Shown here: positions 32,964 to 40,712 of the stretch, piece after piece
Numbering within the stretch: position 1 is the stretch's first letter
Layout of the letters: each line of letters starts with the position of its first letter
Source: Actinoplanes sp. NBRC 103695
GTDB taxonomy: Bacteria > Actinomycetota > Actinomycetes > Mycobacteriales > Micromonosporaceae
Assembly (NCBI RefSeq): GCF_030269485.1
Contig: NZ_BSTL01000015.1
Location: 124,001 to 188,000, forward strand
Reading direction: 5' to 3'
DNA: 64,000 bases
The notes under the pieces: generated by a model
Told to the model about the DNA's origin: nothing
The model's database searches: none
The model's input: the letters and a program-made list of their open reading frames with translations, nothing else
Made by a program: the position numbers and the translations under genes

Positions 32964-33410
32964 ATGGAAAGTCGACTTCGGATAGCGGGCCAGGCAGTCC
33001 ACCCGGCGCTGCTGATGTTCCCGCTCGGGCTGTTCACCATGGCCGTCCTCTTCGACCTGGCCAACCGGCTCGGCGCCCCCGACATCATCGGCCAGCTCGC
33101 GTACTGGAACATCGTGGCCGGCCTGGTCGGCGGCATCCTGGTCGTCCTCGCCGCCGCCGTCGACCTGCTCTTCGTCCGCAACGGCAGGGCGAAGCGCGTC
33201 GGTGTCCTGCGCAACCTGATGAGCATGGGTGTCCTCGTCCTGTTCGCGGTGGTCCTGATGATGCGCATGCAGTCCCCCGAGCGCGTCGCCGGTTGGGGCA
33301 TCCTGGCCGTGGAGATCATTTCGCTCGGCGTCTCGTTCTACGCCGCCTGGTTCGCCGGCGAGCTCGCCAACCGCCGCCAGGCCCCCGCCCTGGCCCAGGC
33401 TCGCCGCTGA
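32964..33410 (+). CDS. DUF2231 family membrane protein
   Basis: A 148-residue protein with four hydrophobic helices and the DUF2231 signature: G-x-A-V-H-P-A-L-L-M-F-P-L-G near 9-22. The HP pair at the first helix is characteristic. The function is unknown; relatives often sit beside redox or cytochrome genes. ATG with GGGGAGG upstream. Transcription is divergent from DUF6232 copy 1. Confidence 0.82.
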   Translation: MESRLRIAGQAVHPALLMFPLGLFTMAVLFDLANRLGAPDIIGQLAYWNIVAGLVGGILVVLAAAVDLLFVRNGRAKRVGVLRNLMSMGVLVLFAVVLMMRMQSPERVAGWGILAVEIISLGVSFYAAWFAGELANRRQAPALAQARR

Positions 33411-33505
33411 CTCCATTGAGGCTGGTTTGCACCCTCTTCCTCCGGGCACGGAAGTAGAGACGCACCGCCCACCGGCAGTGCGCACCGGAGGAGAGGAGAA
33501 CCGTG

Positions 33506-34057
33506 ATGACCGCGTCGATCCAGGGCAAGCGCGTGGCATTCCTGGCCACCGACGGCGTCGAGGAAGTCGAGTACACCGAGCCGCGGAAGGCGGTCGAATC
33601 CGCGGGCGGCACGGCGGAACTCCTGTCGATCAAGTCCGGCGAGATCCAGGCCGTCAACCACATGGACAAGGCCGGCACCTACCAGGTCGACAAGCAGGTC
33701 AAAAACGTCAGCCCCGATGAGTACGACGCGCTCGTGCTTCCCGGCGGCGTGGCGAATCCGGACTTCCTGCGAGCCGACCCGGACGCGGTCCGGTTCGTCC
33801 GTGAATTCGTGGTGTCCGGCAAGCCGGTGGCGGCGATCTGCCACGGCCCGTGGACGCTGGTCGAGGCCGGTGTCGTGGACGGCCGGACGCTGACCAGCTG
33901 GCCGAGCCTGCGCACCGACCTGGCCAACGCCGGCGCCACCTGGGTGGACGAACAGGTCCACGTTGACGAGGCACTGGTGACGAGCCGCAAACCGGACGAT
34001 CTACCCGCCTTCTGCGAGGCGATGCTGGACCAGATCAGCCAGCCGGCCCACGCATGA
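33506..34057 (+). CDS. DJ-1/PfpI family protein
   Basis: A 183-residue type 1 glutamine amidotransferase-like protein of the PfpI/YhbO class, reported variously as intracellular protease, deglycase or chaperone. LVLPGGVANPDFLR (about 75-88) and the nucleophile elbow AAICHGPWTLVEAG with Cys near residue 112 are clear. The following TSWPSLRTDLANAGA is also typical. A strong GGAGGAGAGGAG precedes GTG-ATG; the ATG at 33506 is preferred over the GTG at 33503. Such proteins often respond to stress. Confidence 0.9.
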   Translation: MTASIQGKRVAFLATDGVEEVEYTEPRKAVESAGGTAELLSIKSGEIQAVNHMDKAGTYQVDKQVKNVSPDEYDALVLPGGVANPDFLRADPDAVRFVREFVVSGKPVAAICHGPWTLVEAGVVDGRTLTSWPSLRTDLANAGATWVDEQVHVDEALVTSRKPDDLPAFCEAMLDQISQPAHA

Positions 34058-34113
34058 TCCGCTCTCCGGGGCCGGGCTCCCGGCCCCGGCGCGGCGGGTC
34101 CTAGACTCGCCGT

Positions 34114-35277
34114 GTGATGGCTGAGACGACCTTCGACGTGGCCGTCGTCGGGGCCGGCCCGGCCGGGCTGTCGGCGGCGCGCGCCGCCGCGGCAGCCGGC
34201 GCCCGGACCATCGTCATCGACCGCGCCGAGCACCCGCGGTACAAGACCTGTGGCGGCGGCCTGATCGGCACGTCACTCGGTCTTGCCGCGCCACGCATCC
34301 AGGTCCCCGCCCGCGATTCGATCAGCGCGATCACCTTCACCGACGACGGCAACCGGGCCTTCACCCGGCAGTCGACCGGCAAGCCGCTGCTGACGATGGT
34401 CCGGCGCGACGACTTCGACCACGCCTGGCTCAAGGCCGCGGCGGCATCCGGCGCCGAGGTGCTTCAAAACGCTCAGGTACGCGCGATCGACCAGGACACC
34501 GAGTCGGCGACCGTGACCCTGGCCGACGGATCGGCCCTGACCGCACGCGTGGTCATCGGCGCCGACGGTTCCGCCGGGATCACCTCGCGCTATGTCGGCG
34601 TCACCTTCGACCAGCAGGACCTCGGCCTCGAGGTGGAGCTCGCGGCGACCCCTGAGGACCGGGCTGCCTGGCGCGGCCGTGTCCAGCTGGACTGGGGCGC
34701 CGAGCCCGGCTCGTACGGCTGGGTCTTCCCCAAGGACGACGAGCTCACCGTCGGCGTGATCATGGCCAAGGGCAAGGGGGCCGAGACCAAGGACTACCTG
34801 ACCAAGTTCCTGGCCGGTCTGGGCCTGCACGGCCGCGAGGTGGTCCGAGACTCCGGCCACCTGACCCGCTGCCGCGCCGACGACGCGCCGCTGGCCCGCG
34901 GCCGGGTGCTGGTCGCCGGCGACGCGGCGGGCCTGCTGGAGCCGTGGACCCGCGAGGGCATCAGCTTCGCCCTCCGTTCGGGCGCATGGGCCGGCGAGGT
35001 GGCCGCCCGCGCGGCCCAGCAGGGCGCCGGCGCCCTGGACGGCTATCCCGCCCTGATCCGCAAGCATCTGGCCCCCGAGATCACCGCCGGCCGCCGCCTG
35101 CTCACGGTCTTCTCCCGCCACCGCCACCTGATCCACGCCGCGATGGCCACCCCGCTGGGCTGGCGCGCCTTCGAGGGCTTCTGCCAGGGCGATCTCACCA
35201 TGGCCGGCATCCTCCGCCGCGCCCCCCTCCGCGTAGCGATCAACCTCCTCGGCGGCGAACAGCCCCACCCCGGCTGA
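34114..35277 (+). CDS. Geranylgeranyl reductase family flavoprotein
   Basis: A 387-residue FAD-dependent protein. The N-terminal Rossmann motif VVGAGPAGLSAARAA is followed by HPRYKTCGGGL, the hallmark of the geranylgeranyl reductase group. VIGADGSAG and the second FAD motif VLVAGDAAGLLEPWTREGI are complete. It may saturate isoprenoid chains, such as the menaquinone side chain (compare mqnB/mqnD here), or lipids; this is inference. No Shine-Dalgarno is visible. TAGACT lies 6 nt before the GTG, so a leaderless transcript is plausible. The 3' end enters a tandem repeat. Confidence 0.87.
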   Translation: MMAETTFDVAVVGAGPAGLSAARAAAAAGARTIVIDRAEHPRYKTCGGGLIGTSLGLAAPRIQVPARDSISAITFTDDGNRAFTRQSTGKPLLTMVRRDDFDHAWLKAAAASGAEVLQNAQVRAIDQDTESATVTLADGSALTARVVIGADGSAGITSRYVGVTFDQQDLGLEVELAATPEDRAAWRGRVQLDWGAEPGSYGWVFPKDDELTVGVIMAKGKGAETKDYLTKFLAGLGLHGREVVRDSGHLTRCRADDAPLARGRVLVAGDAAGLLEPWTREGISFALRSGAWAGEVAARAAQQGAGALDGYPALIRKHLAPEITAGRRLLTVFSRHRHLIHAAMATPLGWRAFEGFCQGDLTMAGILRRAPLRVAINLLGGEQPHPG

Positions 35278-35430
35278 CCCCCCGCCTGACCACCACCCCG
35301 GCTGACCCCCCGCCTGACCACCACCCCGCCTGACCATCCCGGCTGACCCCCACCCCGGCCCGGGGCGCACCTGACCACCACCCCGGCCCGGGCGCGCACC
35401 TGACCACCACGCCGGCCCGGCCGCCGCCGA
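35272..35430 (+). repeat. CTGACCACC tandem repeat array
   Basis: Two exact 28-bp units (35272-35299, 35300-35327) begin at the stop codon of the flavoprotein gene. They are followed by degenerate copies of CTGACCACCACCCCGGC up to about 35430. There is no coding potential in the remaining 120 bp before the DinB gene. It looks like slipped-strand expansion in a 3' intergenic region. Confidence 0.8.
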
Positions 35431-35552
35431 ACCCGCACGGCGCCCCGCCATCCCTCACGCCGCAGCACCGCACCGCCCTCCTCGCACCCACACCTCCGTC
35501 CCACCGCCGTCCCCGCTGTGCCACGCGCTCGCCCTTCCTCCAAGCCGCGGGC

Positions 35553-36128
35553 TCACTCCCGCCTTTGGCCCAGGCCTGCTCGGTAGAGGTCTCGGAGCAG
35601 GCCTATCTCGCCGCCGTGGTGGAAGGTCTCGCGGTTGAGGTGCAGGGCCAGCTGGGCCATGTTCTGGTCGGCGAAGAACGAGCCCCGCGGCCCCAACGGC
35701 GCCTCGAAGGCCGCCGCGTCCATCGACAGCAGCCCGTCGCGCCACCACTCGTAGGACCGCCGCAGGAAGTCGAGCGCCTCGTCGGCCGTGCCGGGCAGCG
35801 AAGCGGGCAGGTGCCGGGGGTCGAACATGTCGGCGTCGGCGGGCACGCTGCCGTCGCCGAAGAAGGTGCTCGCCCGGGTGTGGAAGCAGCCCGCCGCGAT
35901 GTGGTTGATGCGCCAGGCCAGCGTGGTAACCGGTGGCGGGTCGGGCACCTCGCCCGGCGGCGCGCCGTCGGAAACCAGGTTGCCGACGGCGTCGGGACGC
36001 ACCGACCAGCAGCCGGGCACCGGCTCCCAGTAGTACTCCTCATCGGTCAGACCGGCTAACCGTGGCCAGAGCGTGGAATCCCAGTAGAAACCGAGCTGCT
36101 CGACTGCTGTGGCGCGTACCCAATCCAT
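35553..36128 (-). CDS. DinB superfamily protein
   Basis: A 191-residue four-helix-bundle protein. The metal ligands fit the DinB pattern: His in WRINHIAAG near residue 76 and the HxxxHHGGEIGLLRDLY segment near 165-183. EPVPGCWSVRP near 34-44 is also a common family segment. Relatives are thiol S-transferases or stress proteins using mycothiol or bacillithiol; the substrate here is unknown. The ATG start is used. The flavoprotein gene is convergent. Confidence 0.85.
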   Translation of the reverse strand: MDWVRATAVEQLGFYWDSTLWPRLAGLTDEEYYWEPVPGCWSVRPDAVGNLVSDGAPPGEVPDPPPVTTLAWRINHIAAGCFHTRASTFFGDGSVPADADMFDPRHLPASLPGTADEALDFLRRSYEWWRDGLLSMDAAAFEAPLGPRGSFFADQNMAQLALHLNRETFHHGGEIGLLRDLYRAGLGQRRE

Positions 36129-36161
36129 GGGGTTTGGTTTAGCACCCGGGTCCGACAGTTT

Positions 36162-36707
36162 TCAGGCGACGGCAGAACGCCGAGGCCAGGGCGCCCACTG
36201 CACGGCCGCGGCGAAGCCCTCACGACGGGCCGAGCGGGCCTCGGCGGAGTCCAGCAGGGTCTCCCGGCGCACGTTGAGGTCGCGACCGATCAGGCACACC
36301 TCGGACCAGGAACCGCCGACACCGCGCCGCACCCGCTCCCACAGACCGCCCTCGACCAGCGCGGACGCCTGGGAGCGCAACTGTTCGGCGAGCAGGTCGG
36401 GCTGCTCGTCGCACGCGTCGCAACCGCAGTTCGGCAGGCTCTCCTCGTACCACCGACCGAGCTTCAGCACCACGCTCGGGAACTCGGTGAAGGCGACCGC
36501 CAGCGGCGCTGCGGCGGGCATCCGAGGAACCAGACGGACCGTACGGTAGAGCTCCTCGCCGAGCGGTTCCTTCGCCTCCCGGCGTTCGACCGTGTAGTGC
36601 TCGGTCAGCTCGTCGAGCAGGTGTTCCGCCGCGTCGCGCAGCACGGCGAAACGTCCCGGGTTGGTGACCCGGGAGTACTCCTCCGGCTTGGGCTCGCCGT
36701 CTCTCAT
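36162..36707 (-). CDS. DUF6226-like hypothetical protein
   Basis: A 181-residue soluble protein. YSRVTNPGRFAVLRDAAEHLLDEL near the N-terminus, LVPRMPAAAPLAVAFTEFPSVVLKLGRWY and a cysteine group NCGCDACDE (about 110-118) are the visible conserved-looking blocks. I place it tentatively in the DUF6226 type; the function is unknown. The ATG at 36707 is chosen over an upstream start because the conserved part begins there. Confidence 0.65.
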   Translation of the reverse strand: MRDGEPKPEEYSRVTNPGRFAVLRDAAEHLLDELTEHYTVERREAKEPLGEELYRTVRLVPRMPAAAPLAVAFTEFPSVVLKLGRWYEESLPNCGCDACDEQPDLLAEQLRSQASALVEGGLWERVRRGVGGSWSEVCLIGRDLNVRRETLLDSAEARSARREGFAAAVQWAPWPRRSAVA

Positions 36708-36774
36708 CAGAGCAAGTATGCCGCCACGGGCGCGCTGACCGGCCAAAATCGGCACGCCAGGGGCGGCGGCCAGA

Positions 36775-36960
36775 TCAGCGGAACTCTTCCGCACCATCGA
36801 GGAAGGCGATCCACTCGTCGTGGGTGAACGTCACCACGAGCCCGGGATCCGTGGAGTTGCGTACCAGAATGCGATCGTCATCCTTGGCGACCTCGACGCA
36901 GCTTCCGCCACTGCACCGGCCACTTCGGCGCCAGGTCAGCTGTTCATCCGACTTGATCAT
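36775..36960 (-). CDS. DUF397 protein, copy A
   Basis: A 61-residue DUF397 protein. WRRSGRCSGGSCVEVAKDD is the family core (cysteine-containing CSGGxCVEVA), followed by VRNSTDPG and FTHDEWIAFLDGAEE. DUF397 proteins are usually encoded beside XRE/DUF5753 regulators and act as small partners that modulate them. The ATG has GGAGGAGG upstream. A second copy lies 186 bp upstream on the same strand, and the XRE gene precedes both. Confidence 0.9.
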   Translation of the reverse strand: MIKSDEQLTWRRSGRCSGGSCVEVAKDDDRILVRNSTDPGLVVTFTHDEWIAFLDGAEEFR

Positions 36961-37146
36961 CGTGCCTCCTCCGTGACTCCGCGTTCCACGGTAAGCGACA
37001 CCAGGAGGATCAACTCGATGTGAACATGAATGAATGGGCGGTCCTGCCATGTTTCGTCACAAAGAGCCGCTATGTGCTTTGTGCGGGCGTCCGATCCATC
37101 GGTCGCAGCCGACGACTTACGGCCGGACGCCCGTTTGACGCAAGAC

Positions 37147-37338
37147 TTAGAAGCGGAACTCGCCGGCGTTGACGCCCTGCACGAAGGCGGTCCACTCGTC
37201 AGCCGTGAAGTGAAGCGGCGCAATCTCCGGGTTCTTCGAATCGCGAACGAGGTACTCGTCCGCGACCTTGGCGACCTCCACGCAGGTGCCCCCGCTGCAG
37301 CTGGAGCTCTTCAGCCAATTCGGCTCGATAACGTTCAC
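37147..37338 (-). CDS. DUF397 protein, copy B
   Basis: A 63-residue DUF397 protein: NWLKSSSCSGGTCVEVAK, then VRDSKNPE and FTADEWTAFVQGVNAGEF. A GTG start with GGAG 8 nt upstream is used. It lies 63 bp downstream of the XRE regulator, the usual order for such pairs. It differs from copy A at many positions, so the tandem is not a recent exact duplication. Confidence 0.9.
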   Translation of the reverse strand: MNVIEPNWLKSSSCSGGTCVEVAKVADEYLVRDSKNPEIAPLHFTADEWTAFVQGVNAGEFRF

Positions 37339-37401
37339 TCTGTGGTCTCCGGTTCAAGGAGGGCACTGACTAGTGCCTGGTATGGGGGAGATTACGCGCT
37401 G

Positions 37402-38319
37402 TCACCCGGCGTTGATCATGTTTTCCAGAACAGCGATCCGGCTCTCCACGAACGAGATCGTTTCCGACTCATCCAGCGAGACGTTGTACAGCTGCTTGAA
37501 GCGCTGGAGATGCCTCGAGGTGACCTTCTTTTCCTCGATAAGCTCGTCCGTAAGACCGTTCTCCAGATACATGACCTCGTCACCGGGACCATCTCTGCCC
37601 AGCGACACCAGATCGAAGGTGGCGTTGTTGGCGATGGGGATCTCCAGCGAGAAGGGCAGGATCCTCATGTGGATCAGGCCCTCGACCGCCAAGCGGCGCA
37701 TTTCACGAAGCTGCTCGGCGAACACCGCCGGACCGCCGGTAGACCGCATCAGCACGGCCTCGTCGACAACGGTGTAGTACTCCATCGACCCGAGTCGGCT
37801 CAGCAGCGCCTCGCGACGCAGACGGCGCGCCTCGATCAGAGCCTCCACGACATCACGCGATAGCGGTTGCTCTTCCTCTGCGAAAGGGCCGGTAAGCGCT
37901 CTCGCATAGCCCGGCAACTGCACGGCGCCGTGGAAATAGCGGATGTTGTACGAATAAATCGCTTCCGCCACCGACTCGTACTCGATGTATTGCCGCAGTG
38001 GCTGACTGAGGTCGCGGAAAGCAGGATCCTGCCACCACGCGACGTGTTGCCGCATACGGGCTGTCTTCGCATCGCCGATCAGGGCGCTGATCTGTGCCCG
38101 ATCTTTGATTTTCAAGAAACTCAGCAGCGGCCGAAGGTCATTCGGTGAAATGCTTACATCGCCATTCTCGATGCGAATGACTTTGCTGAGTGACCATTCC
38201 ATCTCATCGGCGACCTCGAGCTGGGTCATGTCTGCGGCCTCCCGCGCCTCACGCAGCGCCAGCCGCACGCGTCTACGCGCGACGGTCGGCGACACGTTCG
38301 GTGAAGCAGCCTCAGTCAT
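37402..38319 (-). CDS. XRE-family regulator with DUF5753-like domain
   Basis: 305 residues. An N-terminal XRE helix-turn-helix (about 16-75; LREAREAADMTQLEVADEME then SKVIRIENG) is joined to a DUF5753-like domain (about 95-290; YESVAEAIYSYNIRYFHGAVQLPGYARAL). This is the WhiJ-like architecture whose members pair with DUF397 proteins and influence development or secondary metabolism in streptomycetes. Base composition is visibly less GC-rich than in neighbouring core genes, consistent with horizontal acquisition. A GTGGAG ribosome site precedes the ATG. Confidence 0.9.
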   Translation of the reverse strand: MTEAASPNVSPTVARRRVRLALREAREAADMTQLEVADEMEWSLSKVIRIENGDVSISPNDLRPLLSFLKIKDRAQISALIGDAKTARMRQHVAWWQDPAFRDLSQPLRQYIEYESVAEAIYSYNIRYFHGAVQLPGYARALTGPFAEEEQPLSRDVVEALIEARRLRREALLSRLGSMEYYTVVDEAVLMRSTGGPAVFAEQLREMRRLAVEGLIHMRILPFSLEIPIANNATFDLVSLGRDGPGDEVMYLENGLTDELIEEKKVTSRHLQRFKQLYNVSLDESETISFVESRIAVLENMINAG

Positions 38320-38361
38320 GACTCCACGTCTTCGTCGTTGAAGAGATGTTCCAAACAGCTA

Positions 38362-38395
38362 CCTCGCTGCTTGCCTGTTGGCAGGCAGCGAGGTC
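38362..38395 (-). terminator. 15-bp hairpin upstream of the XRE gene
   Basis: ACCTCGCTGC/GCAGCGAGGT plus an inner TGCC/GGCA pair enclose a 4-nt loop (38362-38395) with one U-G pair. It lies 85 bp after DUF6232 copy 2 and 43 bp before the XRE start, both on the minus strand. It is probably a terminator or XRE leader structure. No T-run is seen. Confidence 0.6.
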
Positions 38396-38479
38396 GCGCG
38401 TCACTTTACAACCAAACGAAGCGGAGGCTCAGAGGGTTCACCAAAACGAGACGAGTCACACGACAGGGGCTGACAGTGA

Positions 38480-38926
38480 TCATGAAGCGACAGCGAGTCC
38501 ATAGTCGGCATGGTTACGGAGGTCGTTCTCGAGGCTGCGCTTCAAAGCGCGGGTGACCTGGTTGAACACTCGCAGATCACGGCTCTCGAAGATGGTGGTG
38601 CGAGCGCCTCGGACGGTCGCCACGATCCGGTACGACCGGGCGCCGGAGGACTGTCGACTGCAGACGGCTACGACCATTGCCGTCACGGCGAGGATCGCGA
38701 GGGTTGCCCCGGCCACCGCCCCGACGGTCATCCAGCCGGCCGCGGCGAACGTGGCCAGGCCACCCGCCATGATCATGAGCGCGTCCGTCGACCGGGTGCG
38801 TGCGGCGTGCTCGATCCGCTGGATCGCGCGCAGCTCGCGTACCGGAACGATCCTGGGGGTGTCCATCAGCCACACGAATCGCTCGGCTGTCACGAAGGCG
38901 TCGGGTCCACGGTAATAGGTGCGCAT
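38480..38926 (-). CDS. DUF6232 family membrane protein, copy 2
   Basis: 148 residues. It begins MRTYYRGPDAFVTAERFVW, has two hydrophobic helices (about 50-88), and ends with a soluble part containing RDLRVFNQVTRALKRSLEND. It is paralogous to 32106-32534. Upstream hairpin and operator-like element lie at nearly the same distances as in copy 1. Located just upstream of the XRE-DUF397 operon on the same strand. The function is unknown. Confidence 0.8.
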   Translation of the reverse strand: MRTYYRGPDAFVTAERFVWLMDTPRIVPVRELRAIQRIEHAARTRSTDALMIMAGGLATFAAAGWMTVGAVAGATLAILAVTAMVVAVCSRQSSGARSYRIVATVRGARTTIFESRDLRVFNQVTRALKRSLENDLRNHADYGLAVAS

Positions 38927-39032
38927 TGCCTGCCCCTTTCGCTCCTGGACGAGGCAAGGAAAGGTCGCATGAGGGCGACGGAGAGAATTCCCACCTCGCT
39001 TGTCCGGCGGGCGGAATGGCGCGGAGGCAAGA

Positions 39033-39060
39033 ACGGCACCCGGTTGCCGCCGGGTGCCGT
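39033..39060 (-). promoter_or_regulatory. Attenuator-like hairpin in the leader of DUF6232 copy 2
   Basis: A perfect 11-bp stem (ACGGCACCCGG at 39033-39043, CCGGGTGCCGT at 39050-39060) with a 6-nt loop identical to that in copy 1 (TTGCCG). It lies 107 bp before the start codon. A candidate -10 (TACTGA on the minus strand, 39101-39106) lies upstream. The 300-bp gap 38927-39226 holds this leader and the next element, and no gene. Confidence 0.6.
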
Positions 39061-39140
39061 CTGGTTCTTCCCCTCGATATTCCGCCCGTTGTGCCTGATG
39101 TCAGTAGAGCACGCCGGGTCGCTGATCGCCACCGTTCAAC

Positions 39141-39158
39141 ATGCCACGTGGCAGATGG
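39141..39158 (-). promoter_or_regulatory. Candidate operator upstream of DUF6232 copy 2
   Basis: TGCCACGTGGCAGATGGC contains a perfect 12-bp palindrome (TGCCACGTGGCA, 39141-39152). It aligns with the copy 1 element at 15 of 18 positions. It is 215 bp before the start codon and 35 bp upstream of the candidate -10. Confidence 0.5.
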
Positions 39159-39226
39159 CGCACTAGCAAGGTCTTCCACTGATCAATGATCGAGCGATGA
39201 GCTGCGGAAACGAAACGAGGCCCAAG

Positions 39227-40156
39227 TCAGCCGACGTGGCGATGCCACCAGTCCAGCATCGGCTCGGGGCGCCGCTGGAACTCCAGGTAGCCGTCCCAGC
39301 GAGCGGTCGAGTCGCGTACCCAGGCCAGGTGTTTGTCCTTGACATCCATGACGTCGTGCATCTCCTCGAGGTCCGCGGGCACGGTCAGGGTGTCGTAGTG
39401 GACGCCGTACAGGTCGGTCGGGATGCGCACGTGGCGCGCCCAAGAAGCGTCCGGACGTTCGCCGAAGCCGAAGGAGGTGCCGATCTTGACGCGCCGGTCC
39501 AACTCGTCGAGATGGTGAGCGCCGACGCCGAGCAGGTCCAGCATCCGGGCCATGATCACGCGATCGGAGACGGGCTGGCACGCCACCAGCGAGTGGACGC
39601 CGTCGAACGCTGCCGGATCCTGGCGCATCGCCGCGAACGTGGAGTTCGCGCCGAGGCAGCGGCTGAACAGGCTCACCCGCATGGTCGCTGTGTCGCGCCG
39701 CTGTGCGACATAGCGCAGGGAGCCGAGAACGTCGCGTCCCTCATACCGGCCGCTGGTGACCACGCCCCCGTTCGCGGCCCCGCTGAGTCCCATGTTGCGC
39801 AGGTCGTAGGCCAGCACGTTGTAGCCGGCCTCGTGCAGGATGCGGTAGTCCGGGACGAAGTTGACCTCCATCGTGTTGCCGCTGGGTCCCCAGATCGATG
39901 CCCAGGGCTGCAGGTGGGTGGGCAGTCCGGCACGGTTGAAGCCCATCGGATGGTTGGCGATGATCAACCGGTCGGAGTCGGCGGGGATGAACCAGCCTTC
40001 CAGCGGCACCCCGTCGGCTGAGGGAAAGGTGACGTCCTCGTAAGCGAGGCCTTCCTCGGCCGGGGTGTGCAGGATCGGTGAGCGTGGCGGACTGGTGAAG
40101 CCGTGCGCAAGCTGGTCGAGCGCGGCATCGGTCGTCTTGTTCATCGATATGCTCAT
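39227..40156 (-). CDS. Alpha/beta hydrolase with Cys at the nucleophile position
   Basis: A 309-residue alpha/beta hydrolase. IIANHPMGFNR (about 65-75) is the oxyanion-side segment, and LAYDLRNMGLSG follows near 115-125. The nucleophile elbow reads SRCLGA with Cys167 where serine hydrolases have Ser, as in dienelactone hydrolases. Candidate acid and histidine lie in the C-terminal third. The substrate is unknown. The ATG at 40156 overlaps the SnoaL gene stop (ATGA); another ATG four codons later is possible. Confidence 0.8.
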   Translation of the reverse strand: MSISMNKTTDAALDQLAHGFTSPPRSPILHTPAEEGLAYEDVTFPSADGVPLEGWFIPADSDRLIIANHPMGFNRAGLPTHLQPWASIWGPSGNTMEVNFVPDYRILHEAGYNVLAYDLRNMGLSGAANGGVVTSGRYEGRDVLGSLRYVAQRRDTATMRVSLFSRCLGANSTFAAMRQDPAAFDGVHSLVACQPVSDRVIMARMLDLLGVGAHHLDELDRRVKIGTSFGFGERPDASWARHVRIPTDLYGVHYDTLTVPADLEEMHDVMDVKDKHLAWVRDSTARWDGYLEFQRRPEPMLDWWHRHVG

Positions 40157-40614
40157 CCGTTCGGCTTCTCGGGGGTCAGGTCCATGAGCGTGCGGCCGGT
40201 GGCGAAGTCCACGGGCATCGACACGTGGTCGTGGACCATCAGCCACTGACCATCGATGAGGCGGAAGCAGTTCGTCGTACGGACCCACATGTCGGTGTCC
40301 TGGCCATTCATGGTCCCGTCCAGGCGCACAAATAGCCGGGCGACGGCAAGCTGGTCGCTGCTGTGTACTTCAAGACCGGCGAACTCCAGGCGCAGCGGAC
40401 CGGCGAAGGCGGTGAAGAAATCGACCCAGTTGTCGCGCCAGACAGTGCCGCCGCGGAACTCGATGGGCGGCATGAGGTCGAAGGCGCTGAAGGCGTCGCC
40501 CTCGGCATAGAAGGACATCATGGCGTCGACGTCCTTCGCCTCGAAGGCGTCCTTCCAGTCCTGCATGCGTTGCCGGATCTGCCGGTCGACGTCAGTGGTC
40601 GGTGCGGTGCTCAC
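40153..40614 (-). CDS. SnoaL/NTF2-like protein
   Basis: A 153-residue protein with the SnoaL-like cone fold: an N-terminal helix RMQDWKDAFEAKDVDAMMSFYAEGD, then FRGGTVWRDNWVDFFTAF, and a beta sheet ending GQWLMVHDHVSMPVDF. Such proteins are small enzymes, ligand binders or nonenzymatic. It is coupled to the hydrolase gene, suggesting that the two act on a common compound. Confidence 0.85.
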   Translation of the reverse strand: MSTAPTTDVDRQIRQRMQDWKDAFEAKDVDAMMSFYAEGDAFSAFDLMPPIEFRGGTVWRDNWVDFFTAFAGPLRLEFAGLEVHSSDQLAVARLFVRLDGTMNGQDTDMWVRTTNCFRLIDGQWLMVHDHVSMPVDFATGRTLMDLTPEKPNG

Positions 40615-40712
40615 TTTAGATTCCTTTCCAGGTGAGGCTCACGCCACCGATGGTTGCCCAGGCCCGGAAAGGTATCCATGCAGCGTTTATGCAGGTATGG
40701 CCAGTACCCCTC

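Noticed and set aside
32498..39132. Possible leader peptides upstream of both DUF6232 genes (minus-strand frames at 32498-32782 and 38890-39132 sharing APGGNRVP)
   Set aside because: The shared residues come from the conserved hairpin DNA. The frames run into the DUF6232 start in another phase and have no ribosome site.
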